Origin: Neobacillus niacini
GTDB lineage: Bacteria; Bacillota; Bacilli; Bacillales; Cytobacillaceae
Reading direction: 5' to 3'
NCBI RefSeq assembly: GCF_023715785.1
Contig: NZ_JAMBOX010000003.1
Location: 248,001 to 312,000, forward strand
Length of the DNA stretch: 64,000 nucleotides
Under the pieces are notes generated by a model. It searched no databases. It saw only the letters and a list, made by a program, of their open reading frames with translations, and was not told where the DNA came from. How positions within the stretch are numbered: the stretch's first letter is position 1; the number at the start of each line of letters is the position of its first letter. Below are positions 34,507 to 47,444 of this stretch, piece by piece. The position numbers and the translations under genes are program-made.

Positions 34507-36230
34507 GTGAAAGTAGAAGCAAAGCTGGAGTTCCAAACCAGTACCGCACCAAAAACAGGTGCAGACCTTCTGATTGACCTATTAATCAAAGAAGGTGTTG
34601 AGACAATTTTCGGGTATCCCGGAGGTGCCGTCCTGCCGATTTATGATGCGATTTATCGGGCACGAGGCTCCATCAACCACGTTCTCTTCCGCCATGAGCA
34701 AGGCATGATTCACGCTGCGGAGGGCTATGCCAGAATTACGGGGAAACCGGGAGTCGTCATTGGAACTTCAGGGCCTGGAGCAACGAACTTGGTAACCGGA
34801 ATTACAGATGCAATGATGGATTCCTTACCGCTCGTCGTATTTACCGGTCAGGTTGCACGGTCGGTAATCGGAACGGATGCCTTTCAAGAGGCGGATGTCA
34901 TGGCGATTACCACACCGATTACAAAGCATAATTATCAGGTACAATCTGTTGCCGACCTGCCAAGAATCGTGAAAGAAGCTTTTCACATCGCTTCTACAGG
35001 ACGGCCGGGGCCAGTCCTCGTCGATGTACCAAAGGATATATCTTCGGAAGTTTTATCAATGGTGCCGGAGGAGGTTAGCATTCATTTGCCAGGCTACCAG
35101 CCAACCTATAAACCAAATCCATTGCAAATCAGAAAATTGGCAGAGGCCCTTCCAAAGGCGAAAAAGCCGGTGATCCTTGCCGGTGCCGGCGTGCTTCACA
35201 GTCAGGCATCTGCCGAATTAACCACTTTTGCCGAAAAACATCATATTCCGGTTGTCACTACCCTGCTGGGACTGGGAACATTCCCTGCAGACAGCCCATT
35301 GTCTTTAGGAATGGGCGGCATGCACGGAACCTATACGGCAAACATGGCCTTATATGAAAGTGATTTATTAATCAATTTCGGCGCCCGCTTCGATGACCGG
35401 TTAACTGGCAACTTGAAGCACTTTGCGCCATTTGCCAAGGTCGCCCACATTGATATCGATCCGGCGGAAATCGGGAAAAATGTACCAACGCAGATTCCAA
35501 TTGTTGCCGACGCCAAGGTGGCCCTAACACAATTGCTTGACGAGGCGGTTGCTTCGCCGGAATGTGCAGAATGGCATGAAAAACTGACTCAATACAAAAA
35601 GGATTTCCCTCTTTGGTATAAGCTCGATTCGAGCGGCATGAGCCCGCAATGGCTGGTTGAGGCGATTCATAAGGTCACCAAGGGCGAAGCAATTGTCGCA
35701 ACCGACGTCGGACAGCACCAAATGTGGGCAGCCCAGTACTACACCTTTAACAAGCCTCACCGCTGGATCACTTCAGGCGGACTTGGCACAATGGGCTTCG
35801 GCTTTCCGGCTGCGATCGGCGCGCAAATGGCCGCACCTGACGCTACCGTCGTGGCGATTGTCGGTGACGCAGGTTTCCAAATGACATTGCAAGAGCTTTC
35901 CGTCATTTACGAACGAAACCTGCCTGTCAAAATTATTATCGTCAACAACGGCGCACTGGGAATGGTCCGCCAGTGGCAGGAGCTGCAATATGAAAATCGC
36001 ATCTCGGAGTCCATACTCCAGACACAGCCTGATTTCGTCAAACTTGCGGAAAGCTACGGCATCCGCGGGGCAAAAATCGATAATCAGGAAGACCTGGTTG
36101 CCTCCCTGCCAGAATTAATGGCTTACGATGGCCCTGTACTGATTGATTGCCGCGTCCTTCAGAAGGAAAAAGTTTTTCCAATGATCGCGCCTGGCAAAGG
36201 GCTTCATGAAATGATTGGGGTGAAACCACA

Positions 36231-36234
<4 letters not shown>
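34507..36234 (+). CDS. ilvB: Acetolactate synthase large (catalytic) subunit
   Basis: A 575-residue ThDP- and FAD-dependent enzyme that condenses pyruvate with pyruvate or 2-oxobutyrate, the first common step of the pathway. [14 protein letters not shown] and the ThDP-activating Glu in [16 protein letters not shown] lie at the N-terminus. The ThDP/Mg motif is [12 protein letters not shown] ... IIIVNN near residues 460-490. A GTG start follows AAGGAGGG. Its stop overlaps the ilvN start (ATGA), coupling catalytic and regulatory subunits. Confidence 0.95.
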
Positions 36235-39340
<3,106 letters not shown>

Positions 39341-39373
39341 AGAAATTTTTAAAAAATAAGGAGGTTGCTTCTC

Positions 39374-40480
39374 ATGAAAAAACGAATTGTTTTACTTCCC
39401 GGTGATGGAATCGGCAAGGAAGTTATGAGTTCCGCAAAAGAAGTGTTAACTGCAATTGCTGAAGAGTATAATCACTCCTTCAGCTTCGAAAGCCATGAAA
39501 TCGGAGGAGCAGCCATTGACCAATACGGCACTCCTCTTCCGGCAACCACTGTAGATGCCTGCAAGCAGGCGGATGCCGTATTGCTTGGAGCGGTCGGCGG
39601 GCCGAAGTGGGATCAAAACCCTTCCCACCTCCGTCCTGAGCGAGGATTGCTCGGAATTCGCAAAGCCCTTGATTTATTTGCGAACCTGCGCCCGATCAAA
39701 GGCTTCAAAAACCTGCTCCATGCATCGCCATTAAAGGAAGAAATCGTTGCCGGCAGCGACCTCCTTATTGTCCGTGAACTGACTGGCGGAATCTACTTTG
39801 GTTCCCCAAGCGAGCGGCGGGATAATGGCCAGTCGGTAGTTGATACACTTGCTTATACCCGTTACGAGATTGAAAGAATCGTAGACAAAGCGTTTCAGGC
39901 CGCCCGCGGACGCCGCGGACGCCTTACTTCGGTTGATAAAGCCAACGTGCTCGAGTCGAGCAAGATGTGGCGCGAGGTTGTCGAGGAAAAGAAGGCGGAG
40001 TACCCGGATGTTGCCGTTGAGCATGTACTGGTCGATGCCGCTGCGATGAAGTTGATCATAAACCCGTCTCACTTTGATGTGGTTGTGACGGAGAACATGT
40101 TTGGCGACATCTTAAGTGATGAAGCCTCCGTGTTAACAGGCTCCCTTGGGATGCTCCCGTCTGCTTCCTTGAATGAAGCGGGTGTCGGCCTTTACGAACC
40201 GGTTCACGGCTCGGCACCGGACATCGCCGGTAAGGGCATTGCCAACCCGGTTGCGATGATTCTATCAACGGCGCTGATGCTCCGTTATTCCTTCCAATTA
40301 GAAGAAGAAGCGAAAATCATCGAGGCCGCTGTTCAATCGGTTCTGGATGCCGGCTACCATACGGCTGATTTGCAAATTCCAAATGGCCGCCGGGTCGGAA
40401 CTGAAGAGATGACAAAATTGATTGTTGACTTTATCAGGACACAAAACGCCTCTAAGTGTATTGCAAGCTGTTATTATTAA
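39374..40480 (+). CDS. leuB: 3-isopropylmalate dehydrogenase
   Basis: A 368-residue NAD-dependent oxidative decarboxylase. [12 protein letters not shown] opens the fold, then [11 protein letters not shown] and the [11 protein letters not shown] substrate arginines. The metal/substrate triad is seen in [28 protein letters not shown], with [21 protein letters not shown] closing the cofactor site. The ATG at 39374 follows AAGGAGG; the frame also extends to a TTG nine bases upstream. The extreme C-terminus ([11 protein letters not shown]) looks atypical compared with homologues that I know. Confidence 0.94.
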   Translation: MKKRIVLLPGDGIGKEVMSSAKEVLTAIAEEYNHSFSFESHEIGGAAIDQYGTPLPATTVDACKQADAVLLGAVGGPKWDQNPSHLRPERGLLGIRKALDLFANLRPIKGFKNLLHASPLKEEIVAGSDLLIVRELTGGIYFGSPSERRDNGQSVVDTLAYTRYEIERIVDKAFQAARGRRGRLTSVDKANVLESSKMWREVVEEKKAEYPDVAVEHVLVDAAAMKLIINPSHFDVVVTENMFGDILSDEASVLTGSLGMLPSASLNEAGVGLYEPVHGSAPDIAGKGIANPVAMILSTALMLRYSFQLEEEAKIIEAAVQSVLDAGYHTADLQIPNGRRVGTEEMTKLIVDFIRTQNASKCIASCYY

Positions 40481-40495
40481 TAAATGATTCGGTGA

Positions 40496-40525
40496 CCGCC
40501 AGGCTGGGCAGGAATGGCCTGGCGG
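40496..40525 (+). other. Intercistronic stem-loop between leuB and leuC
   Basis: Perfect 9-bp GC-rich stem CCGCCAGGC / GCCTGGCGG with a 12-base loop, without a T-run. It sits in the 98-bp gap, the only sizeable gap within leuABCD. It could protect or punctuate the mRNA. Confidence 0.6.
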
Positions 40526-40578
40526 TTTACTCTAAAAACAATAAAAGCAAAAAATCCATAAACGTGAGGAAGGAAGCT

Positions 40579-41997
40579 ATGCACAATCCAAAGAATATTA
40601 TCCAAAAAATTTGGGAACAGCATGTGGTCCATCAAGAAGAAGGAAAGCCGGATTTACTTTATATTGATTTGCACCTCGTTCATGAAGTAACCTCTCCTCA
40701 GGCTTTCGAGGGCTTACGATTGAACGGCCGCAAAGTCCGCCGGCCGGAACTTACTTTTGCAACAATGGATCATAACATTCCAACCCGGCAACGCCAAGTT
40801 ATCAATGACCCGATTTCGAAAAAGCAAGTCGATACATTGCAGCAAAACTGTGAGGAGTTCGGAATTACCCTTGCAGATATCCACCATCCCGATAACGGCA
40901 TCGTTCACGTCATCGGCCCTGAGTTAGGTCTGACACAGCCCGGAAAAACCATTGTTTGCGGCGACAGCCATACCTCTACACATGGAGCATTCGGTGCGCT
41001 CGCTTTCGGGATCGGAACAAGCGAGGTGGAACACGTTCTTGCCACGCAAACGCTTTGGCAGGCTCCTCCAAAAACAATGAATGTAAAAGTGAACGGAAAG
41101 CTTGGGACAGGCGTGACAGCCAAGGACTTAATCCTTGCGATTATCGGAAAGTTCGGCGTCAGATTTGGAACAGGCTATGTTATTGAATATACCGGAGAAG
41201 CGATCCGCGGATTTTCAATGGAAGAACGGATGACCGTCTGCAACATGTCCATTGAAGGCGGGGCACGGGCTGGGCTCATTTCCCCTGATGAAACAACAGT
41301 GGAGTATTTGCGCGGCAGAAAACATGTTCCACAGGGAGAGGCATTTGAGGAAGCGGCAGCCCATTGGAAGGCGCTTGCCACCGATGAAGGTGCTACCTAC
41401 GATACAGTCGTAGAAATCGATGCAGCTGAAGTTGAGCCGCAGGTAACGTGGGGAACAAATCCCGGCATGTGTATCCCGGTAACTGCAAATGTGCCAAGTC
41501 CAGACGAAACGGATAAGCCTTCTGAAAAGGATGAAATCGTACGTGCTCTGGAATACATGGGACTTCAAGCTGGACAGCCCATTTCCGATGTTAAAATTGA
41601 TCATGTATTTATCGGTTCCTGCACTAACTCCCGGTTAAGCGACTTGCGGAAGGCTGCCGAGATTATCCGCGGCAAGAAAGTCAACCCTTCGGTAACAGCC
41701 ATTGTTGTCCCAGGTTCCTTCAGCGTCAAGCTGTCCGCAGAAAAAGAAGGATTGGACCAGGTCTTTAAAGATGCAGGGTTCGAATGGCGCGATGCCGGAT
41801 GCAGCATGTGTCTTGGCATGAATGATGATATCATTCCATCCGGGGAACGCTGTGCTTCGACATCAAACCGCAACTTTGAAGGACGTCAAGGAAAAGGCGC
41901 GCGCACCCATCTGGTCAGCCCTGAAATGGCAGCCGCTGCGGCCATTGCCGGCCATTTTGTCGATGTCCGAAAGTTTACAGCTCAGGAGGTTGGTTAA
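40579..41997 (+). CDS. leuC: 3-isopropylmalate dehydratase large subunit
   Basis: A 472-residue aconitase-family subunit carrying the [4Fe-4S] cluster. Cluster cysteines are in FIGSCTNSR (about residue 347) and CSMCLGMN (about 407). [23 protein letters not shown] is the family's substrate-binding loop. The ATG at 40579 follows GAGGAAGGAAG and gives the usual family length; the longer frame from 40456 overlaps leuB and is not used. It pairs with LeuD three bases downstream. Confidence 0.95.
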   Translation: MHNPKNIIQKIWEQHVVHQEEGKPDLLYIDLHLVHEVTSPQAFEGLRLNGRKVRRPELTFATMDHNIPTRQRQVINDPISKKQVDTLQQNCEEFGITLADIHHPDNGIVHVIGPELGLTQPGKTIVCGDSHTSTHGAFGALAFGIGTSEVEHVLATQTLWQAPPKTMNVKVNGKLGTGVTAKDLILAIIGKFGVRFGTGYVIEYTGEAIRGFSMEERMTVCNMSIEGGARAGLISPDETTVEYLRGRKHVPQGEAFEEAAAHWKALATDEGATYDTVVEIDAAEVEPQVTWGTNPGMCIPVTANVPSPDETDKPSEKDEIVRALEYMGLQAGQPISDVKIDHVFIGSCTNSRLSDLRKAAEIIRGKKVNPSVTAIVVPGSFSVKLSAEKEGLDQVFKDAGFEWRDAGCSMCLGMNDDIIPSGERCASTSNRNFEGRQGKGARTHLVSPEMAAAAAIAGHFVDVRKFTAQEVG

Positions 41998-42000
41998 TCT

Positions 42001-42585
42001 ATGGAACCTTTACGTACGCTTCAGGGCCTTGTCTGCCCATTAAACAGAACGAATGTTGATACTGACCAAATTATTCCGAAGCAATTTTTAAAGAGAATTG
42101 AACGCAGCGGGTTTGGACAATTCCTGTTCTATAACTGGCGGTTTGATGACGATGGAAATCCCAACCCTGACTTTCCATTAAATCAACCGCAATACAAAGG
42201 GGCATCCATCTTGGTTGCCGGCGAAAACTTTGGCTGCGGCTCCTCCCGTGAGCATGCGCCGTGGGCGATTCAGGACTTTGGCTTTAAGGTCATTATCGCT
42301 CCAAGCTACGCCGATATTTTTAAAAATAATACGGTGAAAAACGGCATCCTTGCCATCCAAGCCAGTGATGAGCAAGTGCAAACCATCATGAAAAAAGCGG
42401 AAACGGAAGGTTACTCCTTGACAATAAACCTCGAAGAACAAAAGGTTTATGACAACGAGGGCTTCCAATTCCAATTCGATATCGCTCCATATCCGAAGGA
42501 AATGCTGTTAAATGGCTGGGATGAAATTGGCGTAACCTTAACGTATGAAGATAAAATTGAGCAATATGAGCTTACGCATAAATAG
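42001..42585 (+). CDS. leuD: 3-isopropylmalate dehydratase small subunit
   Basis: A 194-residue swivel-domain subunit. TNVDTDQIIPKQFLKRIERSGFG opens the domain. GENFGCGSSREHAPWAIQDFGFKVIIAPSYADIF carries the serine-arginine loop that completes the active site on LeuC. Last gene of the ilv-leu block, followed by a strong terminator. Confidence 0.95.
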   Translation: MEPLRTLQGLVCPLNRTNVDTDQIIPKQFLKRIERSGFGQFLFYNWRFDDDGNPNPDFPLNQPQYKGASILVAGENFGCGSSREHAPWAIQDFGFKVIIAPSYADIFKNNTVKNGILAIQASDEQVQTIMKKAETEGYSLTINLEEQKVYDNEGFQFQFDIAPYPKEMLLNGWDEIGVTLTYEDKIEQYELTHK

Positions 42586-42587
42586 TA

Positions 42588-42626
42588 AAAAATGAGCTTG
42601 GACACCATTCCAGGCTCATTTTTTTT
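42588..42626. terminator. Terminator of the ilv-leu block
   Basis: AATGAGCTTGG / CCAGGCTCATT stem (one G-U pair) followed by a run of eight T. It also faces the GNAT gene on the opposite strand. Confidence 0.88.
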
Positions 42627-42630
42627 CTTC

Positions 42631-43206
42631 TCACACATTGTCCAAAATATTTTGAGTCGATGTTTCTTCATTAAACGTTAGCACCTCATCGGCCGGCTGG
42701 TAGGATTCACCATAGAATTGTTGATCCTTATAAGTGTGAATTAAATTATAGGTCTTCTTCATCGCTTCAAAAATCATTTCTTCAGACTCATTATTTGGTG
42801 CCCAATAGAGGATTTCCATTTTGTTCACTTCATTGGTTGCAAGCGATCTTCGTTCATACCCTATGGATTGGGCATGTTCAAACCCATTCCGTTTATAGAA
42901 ACGCAGCCTTTTTTCCGTGTCGCTGTCTTCGTAGTTGACAGGTTCAACCTCCAGTATAATCGGCTTTCCTTTTTGCTTCAATTTTTCTAATAGCTTGTGT
43001 CCCAACCCCTGCCCACGGGCATCCTTGGAAACAAACAGATAATCTATGAAAATAAAGTCGTTAAGCTCAGCGTACATTAGCACATGATAGCGTCCCTCTT
43101 CTTTGTGATAAATGTCGGAACGTTCTTTCAGTAAAGTATCCATGTGCTCCTTTGACTTCATTTCTTCAATTGGAAAGTATTGATTAAGCTTTTCATACCA
43201 ATGCAT
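42631..43206 (-). CDS. GNAT-family N-acetyltransferase
   Basis: A 191-residue acetyl-CoA-dependent transferase. The acetyl-CoA-binding motif is DYLFVSKDARGQGLGHKLLEKLKQKG (V-x-RGQGLG, about residues 57-80), then the strand IILEVEPVNYEDSDTEKRLRFYKRNGFE, a standard GNAT C-terminal half. About 65 further residues follow that are acidic and not part of the fold. AAAGGAG precedes the ATG. The acetyl acceptor is unknown. Confidence 0.82.
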   Translation of the reverse strand: MHWYEKLNQYFPIEEMKSKEHMDTLLKERSDIYHKEEGRYHVLMYAELNDFIFIDYLFVSKDARGQGLGHKLLEKLKQKGKPIILEVEPVNYEDSDTEKRLRFYKRNGFEHAQSIGYERRSLATNEVNKMEILYWAPNNESEEMIFEAMKKTYNLIHTYKDQQFYGESYQPADEVLTFNEETSTQNILDNV

Positions 43207-43267
43207 GCCATCACTCCTTTAAGAGTATTCTTACTATTTACTGAAAAAAATTATTATTCTTATTGAA

Positions 43268-43301
43268 AAAATGAGCAGAAAGAATGAATTCTGCTCATTT
43301 T
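43268..43301. terminator. Terminator of the DUF3892 gene
   Basis: Perfect 13-bp stem AAAATGAGCAGAA / TTCTGCTCATTTT with an eight-base loop and T-runs on both strands. Confidence 0.85.
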
Positions 43302-43307
43302 TTCTGG

Positions 43308-43622
43308 CTAAAATTCTGGTAGTCGATCAAGGTTATTTTCTTTAATACCGTCGGGTTCGCTGCGAATGATATCCCTGCGATACTTGTGAAAGACGCCGAC
43401 ATGGGCGATGTTTCCGGCTTTAGCTTCATCCAATGCAGTCAGGTAATCCAGTTCCCTGCCGGTATTGGTTTTGAAGGCAATAATATCCCCTTCATCATTC
43501 TTCTTAACGGCGACAAACTCTTCCTTACCATTAGGATTACTAGGACCCGCCTCCATTTGGGCTTGCTGCTCGCTTTGCTGCCGATATTGCTGATAAATTT
43601 TTTCAAAGTCCTTTTGTTCCAA
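43308..43622 (-). CDS. DUF3892 domain protein
   Basis: A 104-residue protein. A Gln-rich N-terminus (KIYQQYRQQSEQQAQ) leads to a compact DUF3892 domain with EFVAVKKNDEGDIIAFKTNTG and ALDEAKAGNIAHVGVFHKYRRDIIRSEPDG. The TTG at 43622 is chosen: it lies six bases after GGAGGTG, an ideal ribosome site. The longer frame starting at an ATG at 43679 reads through that site. The function of the family is unknown. Confidence 0.75.
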   Translation of the reverse strand: MEQKDFEKIYQQYRQQSEQQAQMEAGPSNPNGKEEFVAVKKNDEGDIIAFKTNTGRELDYLTALDEAKAGNIAHVGVFHKYRRDIIRSEPDGIKENNLDRLPEF

Positions 43623-43753
43623 AAATTCCACCTCCGAACATTTGTTAGTATTTTTATTTTTCGAGAAAATATGCTTCATAAACTGTCAAAAAAAGTTCAG
43701 AAAATGGTTGTTTTTTCCTGTGTTATACTTTACCTATAATTGGGGGCGATCGA

Positions 43754-44497
43754 ATGGAAGTACAGGAGGGAAATGCTTGGTTTTACATCCGCGATCATCA
43801 GCAGCAAGGACCCGTTGGACTATTTGAGCTAAAAAAGCTTTTAGAACAGGGAATTTTAACACGGGACAGTTTTGTTTGGAACAAAGATTTGGACTGTTGG
43901 CATCCGGCCAAAACGCTTGATTTACTGTCAGAGTCAGATTTTCAGGATGAGTCAGGGGGAATAATCAACTATGCTGCAGGTTGGATGGAAATTGCAAAGG
44001 ATACCTATCCCAACGGAAGGCCCATTGTGCGTTATTTGGCCAGATTCTTTGACCTCTCATTATTTTCATTATTTGTCATTACTTTCTTCTCGATTTTTAA
44101 GCCGCATTTTATCGCAGATTCGTCAGCAATCTTTATTTTTATGCTGTGCCTGATCCTCTATATTTTAGTAGAAGCTGTGATCCTATCAATCTTTGGGAAT
44201 ACGCTGGGAAAATCATTATTAAACGCTCGAGTAAGAACGGTTACAGGGGTACCGATTGATTTCTTTACTGCTCTTAAACGAAGTATTTTTGTAAATGCTG
44301 CCGGGATGGGGTTCGGCGTACCATTTATCAATATTATTTGTTTCCTATTCTCCTATCGGGATTTAAAGGAACATGGCATCGCTACCTGGGACAAACATAT
44401 AGGTACTGTTGTTCTGTACGGAAAAGTCAGTACAGCACGCCTTGTTGTCGTAAGCCTATTTCCAATTGCCCTGCTCATCGCCGGAATCACCATCTAG
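43754..44497 (+). CDS. GYF_2-RDD membrane protein
   Basis: A 247-residue two-domain protein. Residues 5-55 form a GYF_2-like (DUF4339) domain: WFYIRDHQQQGPVGLFELKKLLEQGILTRDSFVWNKDLDCWHPA, marked by the Trp residues and the QGPVG turn. From residue 90 an RDD domain follows with its defining Arg-Asp pair (RYLARFFDLSLFSLF) and three or four helices. RDD proteins are implicated in transport or membrane integrity. Here the cytoplasmic GYF-like domain may recruit a proline-rich partner. Monocistronic. Confidence 0.82.
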   Translation: MEVQEGNAWFYIRDHQQQGPVGLFELKKLLEQGILTRDSFVWNKDLDCWHPAKTLDLLSESDFQDESGGIINYAAGWMEIAKDTYPNGRPIVRYLARFFDLSLFSLFVITFFSIFKPHFIADSSAIFIFMLCLILYILVEAVILSIFGNTLGKSLLNARVRTVTGVPIDFFTALKRSIFVNAAGMGFGVPFINIICFLFSYRDLKEHGIATWDKHIGTVVLYGKVSTARLVVVSLFPIALLIAGITI

Positions 44498-44540
44498 ATT
44501 TTCCTGTTGCCCAGTCTTTTGTGAATCACTGAACAAAAAG

Positions 44541-44569
44541 AAGCCCTTCCATACACTATGGAAGGGCTT
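44541..44569 (+). terminator. Terminator of the GYF_2-RDD gene
   Basis: Perfect 12-bp stem AAGCCCTTCCAT / ATGGAAGGGCTT followed by TT on the + strand. Confidence 0.85.
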
Positions 44570-44587
44570 TTAGCTATTGCAAGGACA

Positions 44588-44645
44588 TTTGGGCACTTAA
44601 TGTCCACCCTAGGTGGACATTTGTTCACTAACGGTGCCTGACACC
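44588..44645. repeat. Dispersed repeat, copy A (GGTGCCTGACACC family)
   Basis: ATGTCCACC-CTA-GGTGGACAT, a perfect 9-bp inverted repeat, is followed 12 bp later by GGTGCCTGACACC (44633-44645). Copy B at 59793-59850 has the same 13-mer and a similar TTTGTCCA / TGGACAAA inverted repeat. Copy A supplies the last codons of the membrane-protein gene on the minus strand. Confidence 0.7.
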
Positions 44646-45502
44646 TCTTTTACGTTTTTCATAATTAAAAGCATGATATAGATGATTATGATGTTTAGCG
44701 CCAGGACTAGTATAAGGACAACGGGACTGACTTGGATGCCGTTGGCGATTTGCAGGATGACCATTGCTGACAGGGCTGTGAGCAGGGTGATTTCTTTGAT
44801 GATGAGTATGGGTGCCAAGAGGTATCCGAATGGTTGTTTCCGGATGATGAGTATTCCCGCCATGATTCCCACCGGAACGATAAAACCGAGATCAAGTGCT
44901 TGAATGACCAAAGTGGTATAATGCTCAAGCCCTTCGGGGGGCGTTTGATTAAAAAGCGGCGGGATGATTCTACCAAGCCACATGATTCCGAATACGATGG
45001 ATGCCAACAACAAAAACCCGCCAATAAATTTAACCGGAAGCTTTTCTGAGAAAGCCCCGGGCAATCGTTGAATATCAAACGACATCATCTCCATCGTGAA
45101 CGCAAAGAAGGCTGCTGACATCAGCAGTACATAAACAAGGAACAACGGGTTATACATGGAAAGAAATGAATACGAGGCATAGGTATAGAAAAAATAGCCC
45201 AATGTCCCGGTTAGTAGTAATCTTCCCTTAAGCGAGTTCTCTCTCGCCCAAAATAGTGAAAGCACCAGTAGCGGAACACCTAAAATCAAGGTGACATAAT
45301 CCTGGGCAATCGCCTGTGAAGCCATTGCAACGGAATCATGCTGATAAAGCCCTTTTCCGTAAATGCTGACAGTTTCTTTGAAAATAGTTTGGTGTTGGAA
45401 TGCCCCTGGACCTTGCTTGGATAGAATGGCAGTCAACGTTGCAGCAACGGAAAAAACCGAAATGATCAGGACAAGGATACTGACTGTTTTTTGACTTTTC
45501 AT
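44609..45502 (-). CDS. Conserved membrane protein of unknown function
   Basis: A 297-residue protein with about eight membrane helices. An extracytoplasmic loop after helix 1 reads LSKQGPGAFQHQTIFKETVSIYGKGLYQHDSVAM. I do not recognise a family with confidence. The ATG at 45502 has GAGAGG eight bases away. The last ten codons (VSGTVSEQMST) are encoded by the dispersed repeat copy A, so the natural C-terminus was probably replaced by the repeat. A run of conserved Pro and Gly between helices 5 and 6 (IIPPLFNQTPPEG) suggests a second exposed loop. No functional hint from neighbours. Confidence 0.72.
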   Translation of the reverse strand: MKSQKTVSILVLIISVFSVAATLTAILSKQGPGAFQHQTIFKETVSIYGKGLYQHDSVAMASQAIAQDYVTLILGVPLLVLSLFWARENSLKGRLLLTGTLGYFFYTYASYSFLSMYNPLFLVYVLLMSAAFFAFTMEMMSFDIQRLPGAFSEKLPVKFIGGFLLLASIVFGIMWLGRIIPPLFNQTPPEGLEHYTTLVIQALDLGFIVPVGIMAGILIIRKQPFGYLLAPILIIKEITLLTALSAMVILQIANGIQVSPVVLILVLALNIIIIYIMLLIMKNVKEVSGTVSEQMST

Positions 45503-45799
45503 CACAAAAACCTCTCTTCAAAAAATTTTGAAGATGTTATATTCTCTGTTTTTCTACTCTTATGTTAACTCATTGCACGATATTTCCCCATTACGGATAA
45601 AGCTGTTCACAAAAGATTCAGAATTCAAACCAAAAAAGACCGAACTCTACACCAGTCCTGTTAATCCTTTGTTTTTGTTTTTGTTTTTAGGATTTTGTTA
45701 TCCTTGCTGGTAATCGTGATTTCGTATGTTTCAATTAAAAAAATTATGTCCGAAGGCTATAATACTGTTATTAGGTACCTTCTTTTGGGGTGAAAAACA

Positions 45800-47344
45800 A
45801 TGCTGAATTTAAAGAAAACACACGATCCGCGTAAAAATGCTGACCTGCTTTCGCAAATTACCAAGAAACAATTAGACCTTAAAGCGGCTGTCCTGGAAGC
45901 TCAGCAACTTTTCGAGCAGTGCAGGACCAAGGTCATTTCACCCCTGCATAATAGTCCCGCGACTAGGCCGCTCCCTTTTAAGGAAAAAGCAGCTGAAAGA
46001 CTGTTTCGGCTTTTGGCACAGCCTTCAAAGGTCTTGGAACCAACCAGGATTTCCGTAGATTCTGCCGGCATTGTGAATCCAGACTGGAAGGCAAGGCTAG
46101 ACCGGGAATTTCATCTGCTTACCACTGAAATAGCTAAAGAAGTCAATGTAACTGATTTCGGTGCAATCGGGGATGGAAAAACGGACAGTACGAAAGCATT
46201 TCAAAGAGCAATTGGAAACGGCAGGGTAAAAGTACTTGTGCCCCAAGGTGTTTATGTTGTGAAAGAAATCCGGCTCCCATCGTGGACTCAACTTGTTGGT
46301 GCCGGAAAAGGGGTTACCACCATCAGGCTGCATGATCAAGCACCGAAGGGAACAAGACTTGTTACCAACGCAAGCCATTGGCGCGGAAACCACCATATTC
46401 TGGTCCAAGGGCTTAGCCTTAATTGGAATGTCGAACGCCTTGGTGATGCGGCCAAAACCAGCACATGGGGCAATCATTCCAGCTGTCTCACTTACGCCAA
46501 CGTTACTTATGGCTGGGTAAAGGAGGTTGAAGCCATCAACCCGGGCCTGCACGGTTTTGACATCACATCAACGCTGTACAATTATGCCGGGGACGGCTAT
46601 CGTGCCCGCGGCGGCAGCAAGTACGTTTGGCTCGACAATTTGACAGGCTATGGCTTCGGTGACGACGGGATTACCACCCATCATAGCGATTATATCCTGA
46701 TATCCAACTGTCACACGTGCGACCCGAGTGGTCGCGCCCATAAAAAAGGTTTTTCAAATTCGAACGGGATTGAGGTCGACGACGGTTCCAGGAATGTGGT
46801 GCTCGTCAATAATTCAACGGCCAGATGCTTTGGCGGCATTGAGATAAAGGCCCATCAGAATTCATCAGCGGCCTCAAACGTGATCATTGTCGGGCATATT
46901 TCCTTGAATGATAACCGATCATACAACTTTCGCCATATCGGCCACCACAAGAGCACCGATGCCGAATCAAAGTCGGCTTATAATATTATCGCGGTAAACT
47001 TAGCCTCGATTGCACCGGTTTTTACAGACCTTTATAAAGGATCGGCACCGCGGGGTCTGGTTGTTTCCGCCTATAATAATGTCGTCATCAATCATTTTAC
47101 CTTAATCGGAGACCTGGATTATGATTACAAAGGCAACCCGGTGGCGGCGATACAATATCGGGCAAGAAAGGTTGTACTGCAGAATGTTTCTATAAAAAAT
47201 TTTAAAACTGCCGGAGCGGGGATTAAAGTGTTCGGAGGCCAAAATAAGGCTGATGATGTAAAACTGAAAAACGTTGCAATGGATCATTCCAAGTCTGCAA
47301 AATTTTTAGTAGGCAAAGGGGTTCATAATATGGAAATTGAATAA
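45800..47344 (+). CDS. Right-handed beta-helix protein (pectate lyase 3 superfamily)
   Basis: A 514-residue protein. The first 110 residues are helical and basic and have no signal peptide. From about residue 115 the pectate-lyase-3 entry motif appears (VNVTDFGAIGDGKTDSTKAFQRAIGNG), followed by beta-helix coils (WLDNLTGYGFGDDGITTHHS, GIEVDDGSRNVVLVNNS). DDGITTHHSD resembles the acidic active-site coil of polysaccharide lyases/hydrolases and phage tailspikes. A promoter-like TTAAAA-N17-TATAAT lies about 45 bp upstream. How it would reach an extracellular polysaccharide is unclear. Confidence 0.75.
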   Translation: MLNLKKTHDPRKNADLLSQITKKQLDLKAAVLEAQQLFEQCRTKVISPLHNSPATRPLPFKEKAAERLFRLLAQPSKVLEPTRISVDSAGIVNPDWKARLDREFHLLTTEIAKEVNVTDFGAIGDGKTDSTKAFQRAIGNGRVKVLVPQGVYVVKEIRLPSWTQLVGAGKGVTTIRLHDQAPKGTRLVTNASHWRGNHHILVQGLSLNWNVERLGDAAKTSTWGNHSSCLTYANVTYGWVKEVEAINPGLHGFDITSTLYNYAGDGYRARGGSKYVWLDNLTGYGFGDDGITTHHSDYILISNCHTCDPSGRAHKKGFSNSNGIEVDDGSRNVVLVNNSTARCFGGIEIKAHQNSSAASNVIIVGHISLNDNRSYNFRHIGHHKSTDAESKSAYNIIAVNLASIAPVFTDLYKGSAPRGLVVSAYNNVVINHFTLIGDLDYDYKGNPVAAIQYRARKVVLQNVSIKNFKTAGAGIKVFGGQNKADDVKLKNVAMDHSKSAKFLVGKGVHNMEIE

Positions 47345-47379
47345 ATTGGCATCTAGTTTCTTAAATGTATGTCGAGAAA

Positions 47380-47432
47380 AAGGAGCCTGCTCCTGCAATC
47401 TTGGTTAATTAGATTGCAGGAGCAGGCTCCTT
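47380..47432. terminator. Perfect 21-bp bidirectional terminator
   Basis: Arms at 47380-47400 and 47412-47432 are exact complements (AGGAGCCTGCTCCTGCAATC core) with an 11-base loop. It separates the beta-helix gene (+) from the sialic-acid locus (-). Confidence 0.9.
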
Positions 47433-47444
47433 TCATCATTCTGA

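Noticed and set aside
45528..45713. 61-residue ORF in the gap before the beta-helix gene
   Set aside because: No ribosome site; the gap instead holds a promoter-like sequence near 45730-45765.
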